Below are positions 1 through 10,094 of a stretch of DNA of 64,000 nucleotides, one piece after another; within the stretch, counting starts at the first letter, position 1, and the number at the start of each line of letters is the position of its first letter. Origin of the DNA: Neoarius graeffei (taxonomy: Eukaryota; Chordata; Actinopteri; Siluriformes; Ariidae); assembly GCF_027579695.1 (NCBI RefSeq), contig NC_083577.1:38913198-38977197 (forward strand), written 5' to 3'. The notes beneath the pieces were generated by a model. It saw only the letters and a program-made list of their open reading frames with translations. It was not told the origin of the DNA and ran no database searches. The position numbers and the translations under genes are program-made.

Positions 1-230
1 GGGCAGGTTATGTTGAGAGGATGCCAGAGACCAGGATCCCTCATGGTGTACTACACAGTGTACTGGAGGAGGGTACCCATCCGATAAGGCACCCATGTTT
101 TCGCTATAAGGATGTGCTGAAGCCCGATCTGAAGGACTTCAAGACAGAACCCACCAGTTGGACCAGTGCTGCTCACGACCGGCATAGATGGCGTGCGTGC
201 CTCCATCAAGGGATCAGGCATGACCATCAA
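1..230 (+). pseudogene. LINE ORF2 C-terminal fragment
   Basis: The window opens inside a reading frame that starts (W)AGYVERMPETRIPHGVL and continues to a GTHPIRHPCFRYKDVLKPDL segment. A WAGH-V-RM...RIP-L motif followed by R-FKD-K-DLK is typical of the C-terminal end of APE-type LINE ORF2 proteins. The LINE at 6176-10094 belongs to a similar clade but lacks this end. The frame is open from base 3 to about 285, although LINE similarity fades near 230. The upstream part lies outside the window. It is a remnant, not a gene. Confidence 0.6.
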
Positions 231-286
231 AATAACTCAGACAAACTCAAGAGACAATGGTCCCGCCTCTCAACCACAAATGAATG

Positions 287-619
287 ACAATCTTCACTTG
301 GCATAGCCGGAAACGACTGAAACTGGCCTGAGAGAGATTCTGTGTAAACTCTACAGACTGTTGTGTGTGAAAACGCCAGGAGATCAGCAGTTTCTGAAAT
401 ACTCAAACCAGTCCATCTGGCACCAACACCTATGCCACAGTGAAAGTCACAGAGATCACAATTTTTCCCATTCTGATGTTTGAAGTGAACATTAACTGAA
501 GCCTTTAATTTGTATCTGCATGATTTTATGCATTGTGCTGCTGTCAAGGAATTGGCTGATTAGATAACTGCATAATAAAGCAGGGGTATGGGTGTACCTA
601 ATAAAGTGGCCAGTGAGTG
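287..619 (-). mobile_element. Tc1/mariner-like relic, transposase N-terminus
   Basis: The minus strand at about 287-425 reads GLSISETADLLAFSHTT followed by VCRVYTE, a helix-turn-helix of the kind found at the start of Tc1-like transposases. The right border is a terminal inverted repeat (minus strand CACTCACTGGCCACTTTATT, then AGGTACACC), a very common fish Tc1 end, and it stops at a TA dinucleotide at 620-621. The catalytic part and the other terminal repeat are missing, so this is a truncated, non-coding copy. Confidence 0.65.
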
Positions 620-621
620 TA

Positions 622-889
622 GTTAAGTACTTACTGAGCTTAAAGCTATTCCTCTATTTGTTAGTGACAGCATTTTTATTCAAAATTACTCTCTTCAGAT
701 CCAAAATTAGCTTCATATGAAGGAGCAGGAAACTCTTCTACAATTTTGATGATGCATTGACTTTTATACTGACTCCTCCTACACAAACTCCTCCCCTTGG
801 TGCCCACCATAGACAAGCATGCTAAATGGGCATTCAGTGATTGGTTAGTTTTCATATTTTGAATGTGATCAAAATTTACTCAGTTTATG
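622..889. other. No recognisable gene
   Basis: This AT-rich stretch contains no long frame and no repeat family that I recognise. It separates the Tc1 relic from the Ty3-type RT fragment. Confidence 0.5.
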
Positions 890-1238
890 TTACTCGGATG
901 ATATTGTGGTGTTTGCACCAAATGAAAGCACTGCACTAGCTCACTTAGAAATGGTGTTCAGTAGACTTTGTGAACATAACTTGAAATTGGCTCCCAACAA
1001 ATGCTACTTTGTGAGGAAGTTCATCAAATCTTTTGGCCACATCATTGATGACCATGGAGTTTTTACACATCCAAGTCAAGTTGAGAGCATATCAAATTGA
1101 CTTCATAAAGGCCACTGGAGTAACCCCATTTGAAAAATGGGAGAGATCCCTTGGAATGTTAAACTTCAATCAATACTTCGTCCCTGGGTATTCAGCTCTT
1201 GCAAAATCCGCAATCATATTGTATGTCCTTAATCTACT
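890..1238 (+). pseudogene. Ty3-type reverse transcriptase fragment
   Basis: The plus strand encodes YSDDIVVFAPNESTALAH, the catalytic Y-x-DD box and thumb of a Ty3/gypsy-type reverse transcriptase (usual form YLDDIVVFS). CxF...GHIIDDHGV follows. A frameshift near 1085 moves the frame to one reading LGMLNFNQYFVPGYSALAK, the usual segment after RT that leads into RNase H (FLGM-NFY--FI---S-LA-PL). No LTR, integrase or gag accompanies it, and the fragment ends at the TTAA that bounds the 1243-3404 element, so that element probably landed in it. It is dead: frameshifted and truncated on both sides. Confidence 0.7.
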
Positions 1239-1523
1239 TTAAAGGTCATAGGCAACAGTTTTCAATTTATGCACATTTGAAACTTTATATGTTAAAAACC
1301 CTCTGTAATTTTCTTCTGGTCCCAAGAAGTATTGTTAATAAGTAATAATTAAAATGAGTTAGTGCGGATCGCGGCGCATTTCTGTTTGGTGATTTTCGTG
1401 ACCACTCGGTGCATGATGCCATTTAAGACAAACAAACTGCTTGAGTTGAGTCCACTTCTGTTTACTTGCATTGCCGTTCGGCTTGAGTGCAGACATGCGT
1501 TCGTGAATTTCCAAAGAAAAACC

Positions 1524-1902
1524 ATGCCTTATTGTTGTGCAGTGAACTGTAACAACGGGACCGGTTCAGGAAGAAGTTTTTACCTTTTTCCGAGAGAGGA
1601 GAAGAGGCAGAGAGAGTGTATTGGCTTCTTCCAGAAGAGAAGAAGAGGTGGAGCGAGAGGGTTGGCTTTTTCCGAAAGAGGAGACGAGGCGGAGAGAGTG
1701 GATTGTGCGCGTGAAGCCAGAGGGTTGTTTTTTTTCCGTTAGAGGAGACGAGGTGGAGAGAGTGGATTGTGCGCGTGAAGCCAGAGGGTTGGCTTTTTCC
1801 GAAAGAGGAGAAGAGAGTGGATTGTGCGTGTGAAACAAAATCAAGCAGTCAAAGAAGAAACGGACCAGCAACGCTCAAGCAAAAAGGAGAAGATTGGAGG
1901 TA
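1524..1902 (+). CDS. THAP-type zinc finger exon, expanded by internal repeats
   Basis: From 1524 the plus strand reads MPYCCAVNCNNGTGSGRSFY then LFPREEKRQRE. This is the start of a THAP (C2CH) DNA-binding domain: M-x-x-C-C-x-x-x-C, then the FP--x-RR-x-W helix. Instead of continuing to the usual C-x2-H part, the helix segment recurs about three times as a tandem repeat of roughly 65-70 bp (F-x-E/R-R-E-x-x-R-x-E-W-I-V-R-V-K), in changing frames. A possible splice donor lies at about 1900 (GGAG then GTAAAC). In the intact family this exon encodes the target-binding part of the transposon protein. Here frame changes and repeats make function unlikely. Confidence 0.5.
1595..1830 (+). repeat. Minisatellite inside the THAP exon
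   Basis: A unit of about 65-70 bp recurs roughly three times. It contains GTTGGCTTTTTCCGAAAGAG, then GGAGACGAGG(C/T)GGAGAGAG, then GTGGATTGTGCGCGTGAAGC. The unit corresponds to the THAP helix segment. Confidence 0.7.
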
Positions 1903-2007
1903 AACATTATTACTTTTGCTTACATTTGACAAGTCAAGAATCCTGAGGGATCCTGTACAATCATTGTGGAAACGAGACAAAGGGATATTTCCTTGCTTAG
2001 AGTAGCC

Positions 2008-2741
2008 CAGGGGTGGGCAATTATTTTTTCCATGGGGCCACATGAGAAACAGAAAATTTTGTGGAGGACCGGACCAAAAGGCTGAACTAAATTCTGCATA
2101 ATATTAATTGTATTTCTTTATATAAAGCAATAAATAACATTGTTTTTACAAGCTGCTAAGTCTGGTAAGAGTATGGAAAAAACAAGGTTGCCTTACAAAA
2201 AATGTAATTTATTCAATCAAATTTCCCAAAACAATGGTTAACAAAATGTGAACGTTTGTACCATTTTTTTTCAGTCACATTCACCCCAAAACACAATAAA
2301 GACATGACAATATTGTCTTTCTACTCCAAATATCAAGCAAGATACATCATATTATAATAATGATGCCCACATTTGTAGTGTAATCACCTCATTTGGTGCT
2401 TTTCGCCGGAGATTGGCTCCGGCGCCTGCTGGTGATGTCACACGATGTGATTGGCTGGACCGTTTGAAGGATGACGTACAAGTTTGTGGTTGGTCTGGAC
2501 AAATTACGGAAGTAGTTATCGCTGGATTAGGTTTCGTGGGATTTCATGTCATTTTCATGTTGCGCGCATTGCGTTTTTGTTGAACACAACTTCAAAATAA
2601 AAGCAATGCACATTCAGTCCATGCATGAGGTAAAATTAGAAAATATGTTTATTTTGTAATTTCTCATTAACCTTACGCGGGCCGGTCAGAATGAACCAAA
2701 GGGCCGGATGCGGCCCACGGGCCATAAAATGCCCAGGTCTG
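2008..2741. mobile_element. Non-autonomous hAT element with 8-bp TSD
   Basis: The unit begins CAGGGGTGGGCAATT and ends TGCCCAGGTCTG. Its ends form an imperfect inverted repeat, and it is flanked by the exact 8-bp duplication GAGTAGCC (2000-2007 and 2742-2749). The terminal CAGGGGTGGGCAA, the GGGCC-type subterminal sequence and the 8-bp duplication are typical of hAT (Charlie-type) elements. No transposase frame is present in its 734 bp. It inserted into the TTAA element after that element was in place. Confidence 0.8.
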
Positions 2742-2902
2742 GAGTAGCCCATAAATAGTATAATGCCGCGGATGGCAGGCTAATGTGGCCTACCGGCGCA
2801 CTGTCAAGTAATCGTTACTTATATCCACTAGGGAGGGCGGTTTAATTATTCCTCAAAAGGGCTCTTGTTTAGTATTACGACGAAAGTAAGAATTTACCAT
2901 AA

Positions 2903-3109
2903 CTACCAGGATAAATCTTTTGGGTGCGAGTTTTGTTGAGGTCCAGGGTCACCGCGATCAGAATCGGCCAAGTCGCTGTCCGATTCTGAGGCTGCACGAT
3001 CAAACCAGTGAGCCACATTCACCGATTGCTTCGCAATGGCCATAGGTTCATACATATATGGTTTCACCTCTCGATATTCAATTTGGAGAGTTCCTACTTC
3101 AAAAATCAT
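2903..3109 (-). CDS. Short exon-like ORF of the TTAA element, EVKPYMYEP motif
   Basis: This 68-codon minus-strand frame reads MIFEVGTLQIEYREVKPYMY then EPMA, followed by an acidic, serine-rich stretch (SESDSDLADSD). The motif R-x-V/I-x-PY-x-(Y/F)EP followed by acidic residues occurs near the start of fish transposon-associated proteins that carry a P2X7-C-terminus-like cysteine domain; that link is from memory. The frame lies inside the right end of the 1243-3404 element and converges on the THAP exon, which suggests a two-gene element. No splice partners are identified. Confidence 0.35.
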   Translation of the reverse strand: MIFEVGTLQIEYREVKPYMYEPMAIAKQSVNVAHWFDRAASESDSDLADSDRGDPGPQQNSHPKDLSW

Positions 3110-3408
3110 TATCAGACATTTTACACAACCAAAGTCCGTACACGTGTGCTCGGTTTGCAGGTAAACACAGAACTGCTCCCAGTCTGTTTGGCTTGAATGA
3201 CGTCATGACGACTGTCCCCTGACGGTGAAAAAGTGCGCAGATATAAACAAACCTTCGGAAATTGGGCAAAACAGTATATTTTAACCATTTTATTCAATTT
3301 TAGGGTGCAAATTAGACACTAGGAAGATTGAATTCGCTTTTTGGGTCGTTCAAGACAATAAAGTTGATATTCTATGTTTCACTTCCGACCATTGCCTATG
3401 ACCTTTAA

Positions 3409-4007
3409 TATTGTATTTTGATGAACTTTCTAATGTTTATTATCAAATTCACATTTGTAGCAAGTTTTACTGTTCAGATTACTCTTAAAGGATTTTCTTT
3501 GACCAAACTTGCCATGGCTTCTGAGGATGAATCTTACATGCAGAAGTCTCATTTGCATGTTTCCTTAGATTATTTTGTATGTGACATCGTTCACATATTT
3601 GTTTTTCATAAATCAATACTTTAACAGTGGGTGCAATTTGTCTCCATGTTCATTTGTACCTGACAGCCTGGATGAATTTACTGTCTGGGCTAGAAAGAAA
3701 ATCAGTCCCAGCCTTGTTTCTTCATATGATTCTGTGTAATATTCTTATGACTGCTGGTGGTGCTGTTGCATTTGGTCCCACAAAAGTCCAAAATAACCCA
3801 CCTTAATCTTGTTATCTCTAGCCGCTTTATCCTGTTCGACAGGGTCACAGGCAAGCTGGAGCCTATCCCAGCTGACTACAGGTGAAAAGCGGGGTACACC
3901 CTGGACAAGTCCACCTTAATATATTACAGATAAATAATTTCAGGTGGAGACCAAAATTGAAACCGTTTTATGGATTTATTTATTTATTTTAAATCTCTGA
4001 AAGATAG
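3409..4007. other. AT-rich spacer with a SINE tail
   Basis: Apart from the SINE fragment at 3803-3914 I see no gene. The stretch at about 3510-3670 weakly resembles 12180-12300 (shared ACATGC and CATTTGCATGTTTCCT-like words), perhaps two old copies of one repeat. Confidence 0.4.
3803..3914 (-). repeat. V-SINE-type SINE, 3' tail fragment
   Basis: The stretch contains CTAGCCGCTTTATCCTGTTC, GGAGCCTATCCCAGCTGACT and GGGGTACACCCTGGACAAGT, the conserved tail of the SINE that recurs at 14889, 37079, 39150, 43120, 47311 and 58868. The tRNA-like head is missing. Confidence 0.85.
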
Positions 4008-4538
4008 TGTAACGTGGCTGTGACAAACCAGATGCTTGCGGATTAAAATTAAACTCAAGGCTTTAATAAACACAGTGAGAGAAGACAATGTACAAAAGCC
4101 AGGCCAGGTCAATACCGGGAACTCCAACACAGTGACGGGGGCTAGACAAATCGTGGTTAGGAAACAGGCAATAGTCCAAGAACCGGGAATCAGGAAAACA
4201 CAGGCACTATAAACACAAGGGCTAAGCAAATTGGAGTCGAGAAACAGGTGAAGATCGAAAAACCAGGAAGCGAGAGAAACGAGCAAGCACAAGGGCTAGG
4301 CGAGATAAGAAGAAACTGGAAGGCAAAAAAGGTCATACACAGGAATGCAATCAGAACAAAAACAGAGTATAAATACAGATATAAACAAAGAGGTACAGGT
4401 GATAATTAGAACTCCGGGGAGCCACTCCTAGGAAGTGGCTCCGGGTTGGCTGATGGAGTGCACGTGGTAGTGACAGGTGTGCAAGGGGGATTGTGGGAAG
4501 TGGAGTCCTGAGTGTTAGGTGAGCCCGGGAGCATGACA
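4008..4538 (-). repeat. 3' LTR of a Ty3-type chromodomain retrotransposon
   Basis: The unit runs TGTAACGTGGCTGTGACA to GGGAGCATGACA, with TG...CA ends on either strand. A C9-10 tract next to it (about 4541-4550) corresponds to a purine-rich tract on the minus strand, the expected priming site just upstream of a 3' LTR. The Ty3 pol remains that follow also lie on the minus strand, so this is the downstream LTR. The upstream LTR is not in the window. Confidence 0.65.
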
Positions 4539-4972
4539 GTACCCCCCCCCACCCAACGAGGCCGAAGGACAAGGGCGACCACCACCCACGTTGCCGGGAA
4601 CACTCCTGAGCGAGCCATCAGAACTGCCACGGTGCTGGACAGAGGATCGTCACCGTGGACCCATGGCGCCTGGGATGGCCCCTAGGCCAAGGCGCGGGCT
4701 TCTCTGGATGATGCTGATGGAACTCCTCCCCCAACCCTGGATCCAGGATATCTCGTGCGGGAACCTAGCTATGCTCCTTAGGCTCATAGCCCTCCCAGTC
4801 CACAAGGTACTGCAGAGTCCCTCCTCTCTTTCTGGAGTCCAGCAACCAGTGGACAGCATACAGCGGGGTACCTTCTATGTCCAGCAGAGGTGGGGGTGTA
4901 ACATCGGTTGTGGCCTCGTCCAACAGACCAGAGACAACAGGTTTCAAGAGAGAGATACATGAAGGGTTAGAA

Positions 4973-5281
4973 CAGCATTTCTCAACCTTTTTTCAGTCAT
5001 GGCACCCTTCAGAAGTATGCAAATTCTCAAGGCATCCCCATATAAAATATACACAGTCACGCTGACCCTGGCAGTGACGTTGTGACATGGGAAAGGGGGC
5101 CGTGAGACAAATTTTGATGATGCATGAGGCGGCGATGATCTGCATTAGTGTAACTATCGTTTTTTGGAATTTTAATTCATTTTATTTATTTCAATGTTAG
5201 AATATATAATTTTTTGATGGCACCCCTAACGAAGCTAGACAGCACCCCAGGCTGCCACAGCACCCCGGTTGAGAAAGGCTG
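4973..5281. mobile_element. hAT-type MITE with near-perfect TSD
   Basis: The 309-bp unit runs CAGCATTTCTCAACC to GGTTGAGAAAGGCTG, inverted repeats with one mismatch. It is flanked by GGTTAGAA and AGTTAGAA (4965-4972 and 5282-5289), an 8-bp duplication with one change. It interrupts the Ty3 pol region between the integrase C-terminus and the chromodomain and has no coding frame. Confidence 0.8.
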
Positions 5282-5599
5282 AGTTAGAAACACAGTAATG
5301 CACAGGCAGATCCAATTTGTATGTAACTTCATTAATTTGCTGGAGAATTTTAATTGGACCTATGTATTTGGGTAATAATTTTCTACCTCCCTCAGGAAAC
5401 CTGAAGTCCCAGGTTGACAGCCACACTCAGTCCCCAGGGAGGTAGGTAGGGGTGTCCCCTCTATGATGATACCCCAGCCTCTTGTGATCAGCAGAGGGTG
5501 TTCTCGATCTGCAGGTGGGTCTGTTCCCAGACTTGCTTGCTCCGTTGCATCCAACTGTCCATGGCCAGGTTGTCAGAGGGTGTGGCCGACCATGGCATT

Positions 5600-5618
5600 G
5601 GGGGGGGGGGGGGGGGGG
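5600..5618 (+). repeat. Poly-G run (19 bp)
   Basis: An uninterrupted run of 19 G lies within the decayed integrase. It encodes a proline run on the minus strand and may be length-variable or a sequencing-difficult site. Confidence 0.9.
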
Positions 5619-6954
5619 TTGGTAGCCCAGCATGCATTGAAAGGGTGTGAGAACCATAGCAGAGCTAATTAATGAGTTTTGGGCCATTTCGGCCCAGGGC
5701 AAATAGTCAGACCAGTCGGCTGGGTTTTCATGACCGTATAGTCTCAAAAAAAAACAAACCACACACCTTTCCCAGTTCCTGGTTAACCCTCTCACATTGA
5801 CCATTAGACTGGGGATGGTAACCGGAACTGAGGCTGACATTAACTCCCAGTCTCTCAAAGAAAGCAGACCAGACATGCGAGGTGAATTGGGGCCCTCGAT
5901 CAGACACTATCTTCTTGGATACCAAACAGACAAAAAAAAAAACAAAACACACGATTAAAAAGGCTTTCAGCTGTCTGAAAGGCGGTGGGTAGGCTAACGA
6001 AGGGAATAAATCTAACTCTACATGAGAACCTGTCAACAATGGTCAGAATGACCATGCAATTCTGTGAGGGGGTCAGGTCAGTGACAAAGTCTACCGCTAC
6101 ATGTGACGATGGACGAGAAGGGACAGACAAGGGCATGAGTTTACCGACGGAGGGTTTTGGGAGTTTTACATTTACATTGGGCAGTGGCTAGACCCAGCTT
6201 GGAGCTGGTCTAGAATGGAGAAGTAAGGCACCTCCTTCCCTCCACTAGCCTGGGTGTACGCCTTGGGCAAGCATTAGCACACCCTAATGCCTCCCCTGTC
6301 AGGGATATGATGTCTCACGGACAGATGGGGTTCGATAGCCTTGGCAGGCAGCTCATCTAGGAAAGGGAAAACTCCAATCTCAAACCTCCGCTGCCTTGCG
6401 GGCATACCCTTTTGCGGGAAAGGCTTCGGGAGTAAACCCTGAGGATAAATCTGGAGCCGGAGTCCCATTGGCAGTTGGTTTCTGTGCACAGGATCCCTCT
6501 GACAACTCCTGCGATGTTGCTGGACCCATAACGTACTGGTGTACTCCTTTCCTTTGGACCACCCATCAACGTGGAGAGGGGAGTCTTTCTGCCTGGGTAA
6601 CAGTCAGTCTCCCGAATTTCCTACCCAGGCCCTGCATACTGGAGAGGACACTCCATCTTCGCTATAACAGCGTAGGCACAACACGGGAAGCAGCAGTCTA
6701 CCGGTTATAAGTCACGGCTCGATTGACGTAGAGCTAGGCACCAGGGGCTTCTTCCGATGGTGGGAGAGGCTGTTGAGCCTCATTAGACAGCTACCGCCCT
6801 CCTCAAGCTGGGCAGCCCCCAGTCAATTAGATGCTGTCTCGTCATGATCTGCCTGCCTCGTAAGGTGGACGAGGTCTAGGATAATACCGAACAGCGGATC
6901 ATAAAACTATCACCAGGCACAAACAAAGGAAAACATAAATCACACACTCTTAAA

Positions 6955-7913
6955 CTGGGCACTTGGAATGTCAGGACAATGACACCTGGCCTGACTGAAG
7001 ACCTAAATGCAATATGTGATGCTCGAAAGACTGCCGTGATAGATCTGGAACTATGCAAACTACAGTTGGATATTGTTGCCCTTCAGTAAAACTAGACTAC
7101 TTAACTCAGGCTCTATCAGGGAAAAAGAGTATACTTTTTTTCTGGCAAGGTCGTCCATCAGGGAGCACGAGAGAATATGGTGTTGGTTATGCATTCAGAA
7201 ACAACTTGTTAGAGTCCATTATTCCTCCACAAGAAGGTAGTAAATGTATCTTGTCCCTGCAGCTACAGACATCTGTTGGGTTAGTGACAATCATCAACTC
7301 TTATGCTCCAACAATGTCTTCTACTGATGATGCTAAAGACCAGTTTTTTTATGAACTCAGTGTAGCCATCAAAAAGATCTCCAGCACTAATAAAATCTTC
7401 ATTCTAGGTGACTTTAACGCTAGAGTTGGTAAAGATCAACACTCGTGGCCAAACTGTCTGAGTCACTTTGGCGTAGGAAGGCTAAATGAAAATGGTCAAC
7501 GGCTGCTTGAACTATGCTGCCTGCATAATCTTTGTGTTACCAACACCTATTTCAACACTAAACCACATCACAGGGTCTCGTGGAGGCATCCCCATTCTAA
7601 ACATTGGCATCAACTTGATTTGATTCTGACTCGGAGGAAGGACTTACAATGCGTCAAGCTCACTCGCTCATACCACAGTGCTGATTGCGATACTGACCAC
7701 TCTTTAGTTTGCAGCAAAGTGAAGCTAATCTCTAAAAAGCTTCATCACGCAAAAAGAAGTGTCTATCTCACATTAACACAACTAACACATGTGATCCAGA
7801 AAAGGTCCAGAAATTTACATCGTTATTGGAAAGTGCTCTACCCAGCACAGCTACCAACTCTGCCTGCAAGCGTTGGGAGCATTTTAGGAACGTTCTCTAC
7901 AACTCTGCCTTAG
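6955..7913 (+). pseudogene. LINE apurinic endonuclease domain
   Basis: The frame begins LKLGTWNVRTMTPGLTEDLN, the GTWNVRT opening motif of LINE endonucleases, and runs to LQLDIVALQ. A stop and frameshift there (expected Q-E-T-R) end it. The frame entered at 7053 then carries VGYAFRNNLLESIIPP, IFILGDFNARVGKD (the GDFN active-site box), RLNENGQRLLELC, SWRHPHSKHWHQLDLILTRR and DCDTDHSLVCSKVKL (the D-H catalytic pair). These motifs in order define the nuclease that nicks target DNA. Only the early frameshift and later drift break it. Confidence 0.75.
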
Positions 7914-8629
7914 AAGCCTTTGGTAAAAAACAAAATAAATATCCTGATTGGTTCGAAGCTTACTCAGAGGAGATACTACTACTCATAGAAGAGAAGAGAC
8001 AAGCACTATTATCTTACAAAAAGACCCCTAGCAAGGAAAATCTTCAAGTTTTACAATCAGCACGCAGCAGAGTAAAACAAACAGCAAAGCATTGTGCAAA
8101 CAAGTACTGGGTTCAACTCTGTTCCAAAATACAAAACGCTGCAGACACTGGAAATGTCAAAGAAATGTATAATGGTATCAAGAAGGCGTTTGGCCCCACA
8201 AAGAAGTCGACTGCCCCTCTAAAAACTTTGGCTGGAGAAGTCATACAGGACAGAGAGAAACAGATGGAACGCTGGGTGGAACACTATTTCGATCTTTATG
8301 GAAAAGAGACTGTGGTAAATGAAGGTGCGTTGAATGCTATCGAAAGACTACCAGTGCTAGCAGACCTTGACAGAGAGCCAGATCTGGATGAGGTAAACAA
8401 GGCAATAAAGTTACTTGCCTCTGGAAAAGCCCCCGGTAAAGATGGCATACCCCCTGAAATTCTGAAATGCTGCACAAATGACATTCTGCCGAGTTACATG
8501 AGATCCTTTGTTTATACTGGGGCGAAGGAGTCATTCCTCAGGACATGCGTGATGCCAACATTATCACACTTTACAAGAACAAAGGTGACAGGAGTGACTG
8601 CAACAACTACCGTGGGATATCCCTTTTAA
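7826..8629 (+). pseudogene. LINE ORF2 linker and RT start
   Basis: This 267-codon open frame covers the region between endonuclease and RT. It has a lysine-rich helical stretch and then the RT entry motif KAIKLLASGKAPGKDGIPPE (A-GKAPG-DGI-PE), a hallmark of LINE RT domain 0/1. Near 8545 the coding frame shifts to one that continues IITLYKNKGDRSDCNNYRGI then SLLSIVGKVFARVVLKRL. The long open frame suggests a moderately young copy. Confidence 0.7.
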
Positions 8630-8898
8630 GCATTGTTGGCAAAGTGTTTGCCAGAGTAGTGCTGAAAAGACTACAGGTTCTTGCTGAAAGAGTGTATCCA
8701 GAATCTCAATGTGTTTTTAGAGGAAACAGATCGACTATCGACATGGTGTTCTCTCTTAGACAACTTCAAGAGAAATGTAGAGAACAGCTTAGACCGCTCT
8801 TTATTGCATTCATTGATCTAACTAAAGCATTTGATCTTGTCAGTCGTGCTGGCTTGTTTGAGATCTTGGATAAGATTGGTTGCCCTCCCCTACTTCTT
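8545..8898 (+). pseudogene. LINE reverse transcriptase, first part
   Basis: The frame holds YRGISLLSIVGKVFARVVLK, ESQCVFRGNRSTIDMVFSLR and LFIAFIDLTKAFDLVSRAGL, the last being RT motif A (F-D-x-x-KAFD) with the first catalytic aspartate. It is cut at 8899 by the inserted MITE. The matching downstream part (motifs B and C) resumes at about 9614. Confidence 0.75.
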
Positions 8899-8899
8899 A

Positions 8900-9608
8900 G
8901 GCCAAGTTTACATTAGACCGTATCTGTCTCGTTTTCTTCGCGGATGCACTGTCTGTTTACATTAAAACGCCTGGAAACGCCGGGAAACGGGAATCCGCCA
9001 GGGTCCACGTATTCAATCTAGATCGTGTCTGGTCCGGTGCTGTGTAAACATTGAGAATACGCGGATATGCTGTGCTGAGCTCTAGCTGGCGTCGTCATTG
9101 GACAATGTCACTGTGACATCCACCTTCCTGATTCGCTGGCGTTGGTCATGTGATGCGACTGCTGAAAAACGGCGTGGACTTCCGCCTTGTATCACCTTTC
9201 TTAAGAGTATAAAAGTATGAAAATACTGCAAATACTGATGCAAATACTGCCCATTGTGTAGTTATGATTGTCTTTAGGCTTGCCATCCTTCCACTTGCAA
9301 GTGGTAAGTGATGCGCATGCCCGACATGCACTGAGATATCACACACACAGCGGCTCAGTCCCAAATCACTGCTCGTGCACTCCACTCGCATGCTCTGTGA
9401 GCTGCGCAGGGCCGGAGTGCGCACCCTCCAGAGGGCACTTGCTGTTCAGGGCGGAGTGATTTGGAGCACAGGATGCCTGTGGAGCCGAGCGTATCCGTGT
9501 ATTGGCGTTGCTATGTGCACGCGAATCGTGTATTGGTGTTGCTGTGTGCACACTAATCGTTTTAAAAACATTAATCTGATGATCCGCTGATACGGTCTAA
9601 TGTAAACC
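8900..9608. mobile_element. TIR-bearing non-autonomous DNA element
   Basis: The left end contains GTTTACATTAGACCGTATC and the right end contains GATACGGTCTAATGTAAAC, an exact 19-bp inverted repeat. The insert splits the LINE RT frame between motifs A and B. No coding frame is convincing. The target duplication is not clean (ACTTCTTA against ACCTCAAT), so the superfamily (hAT is possible) is left open. Confidence 0.75.
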
Positions 9609-9613
9609 CCACC

Positions 9614-10094
9614 TCAATATCATCAGGTCTTTCCACGACAATACCCATGGCACAATTGTCTTTGATGGTTCAACGTCTGACCCCTTTGTCATTCGAAATG
9701 GAGTCAAACAGGGATGCGTACTTGCTCCCACATTATTTTGGATTTTCTTTTCCGTACTGCTGAAACAGGCATTTGGATCGTTTACTGAAGGCATTTATCT
9801 ATACACTAGATCAGATGGAAAGCTTTTTAATCTCTCCCGTCTGAAAGCACTAACCAAAGTTCAAGTGAGATGTCTCAGAAAATTTCTCTTTGCTGACGAT
9901 GCTGCTATCACCACTCATTCAGAAGAAGAACTGCAAAAACTAATCGATTCCTTCAGTTCCACGTGCCAAGATTTTGGTCTCGTCATCAACCTGAAAAAAA
10001 AACAAGTTATGGGCCAAGATGTAGATTGCCCACCCTCAATCAAAATTGCTGGCTATGAACTAGAAGTTGTTCATGACTTTGTGTATCTAGGCCA
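9614..10094 (+). pseudogene. LINE reverse transcriptase, second part
   Basis: Coding sequence resumes with SFHDNTHGTIVFDGSTSDPF and IRNGVKQGCVLAPTLFWIFF (RT motif B, GVKQGCVLAPTLF). The frame then has FLFADDAAITTHSEEELQKL (motif C, F-ADD, the catalytic aspartates) and LVINLKKKQVMGQD, ending HDFVYLGQ. It is in phase with motif A across the MITE apart from local shifts. The hAT element begins at the Gly-Gln codons. Confidence 0.75.

Larger units (their letters stand above)
1243..3404 (+). mobile_element. TTAA-flanked THAP-bearing DNA transposon (Kolobok-like), copy 1
   Basis: A 2162-bp unit starts AGGTCATAGGCAA and ends with the exact reverse complement TTGCCTATGACCT. TTAA lies immediately outside both ends (1239-1242 and 3405-3408), so the element has a perfect 13-bp terminal inverted repeat and a TTAA target duplication. 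It carries a THAP-like exon on the plus strand near the left end and a second short ORF on the minus strand near the right end. A 734-bp hAT-type element is nested inside. TTAA duplication with an associated THAP domain points to the Kolobok superfamily. piggyBac shares TTAA but does not normally carry THAP. No transposase catalytic core is visible, so this copy is probably internally deleted. Confidence 0.7.
4539..6175 (-). pseudogene. Ty3-type integrase and chromodomain, decayed
   Basis: Read on the minus strand from 6136 downward: the integrase catalytic core begins [20 protein letters not shown], continues [20 protein letters not shown] and [20 protein letters not shown] (D, D and E region), then the C-terminal GPY/F-like segment at about 5420-5290 ([20 protein letters not shown]). 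After the inserted MITE a chromodomain follows at 4875-4770 ([20 protein letters not shown] then DWEGYEP). The chromodomain Trp after EHS has become a stop (TGG to TAG). A-rich insertions shift the frame in the core at about 5745 and 5932. RT, RNase H and gag are missing: the element ends at about 6175, where LINE sequence begins. The protein would have integrated cDNA into chromatin; this copy is dead. Confidence 0.75.
6176..10094 (+). mobile_element. APE-type LINE (RTE/CR1-like clade uncertain), 3'-truncated
   Basis: A LINE on the plus strand starts near GGGCAGTGGCTAGACCCAGC, directly abutting the Ty3 pol remains. It has about 760 bp of leader, then an apurinic endonuclease (6950-7730), a linker and a reverse transcriptase (8390-8895 and 9614-10094). 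A MITE splits the RT at 8900-9608. The LINE stops inside the RT thumb, where the hAT element at 10095 begins, so the C-terminus and tail are absent. Several frameshifts show that it is inactive. Confidence 0.75.

Noticed and set aside
1566-1871. 101-codon minus-strand ORF rich in Ser/Leu
   Set aside because: It is the complement of the THAP exon minisatellite; the plus strand explains the sequence.
4351-4630. Two overlapping minus-strand ORFs at the LTR edge
   Set aside because: They span the LTR and C-rich priming tract of the Ty3 element and show no domain.
8900-9608. Host exon between the two RT halves
   Set aside because: Exact inverted ends and disruption of one RT frame show that it is an inserted DNA element.
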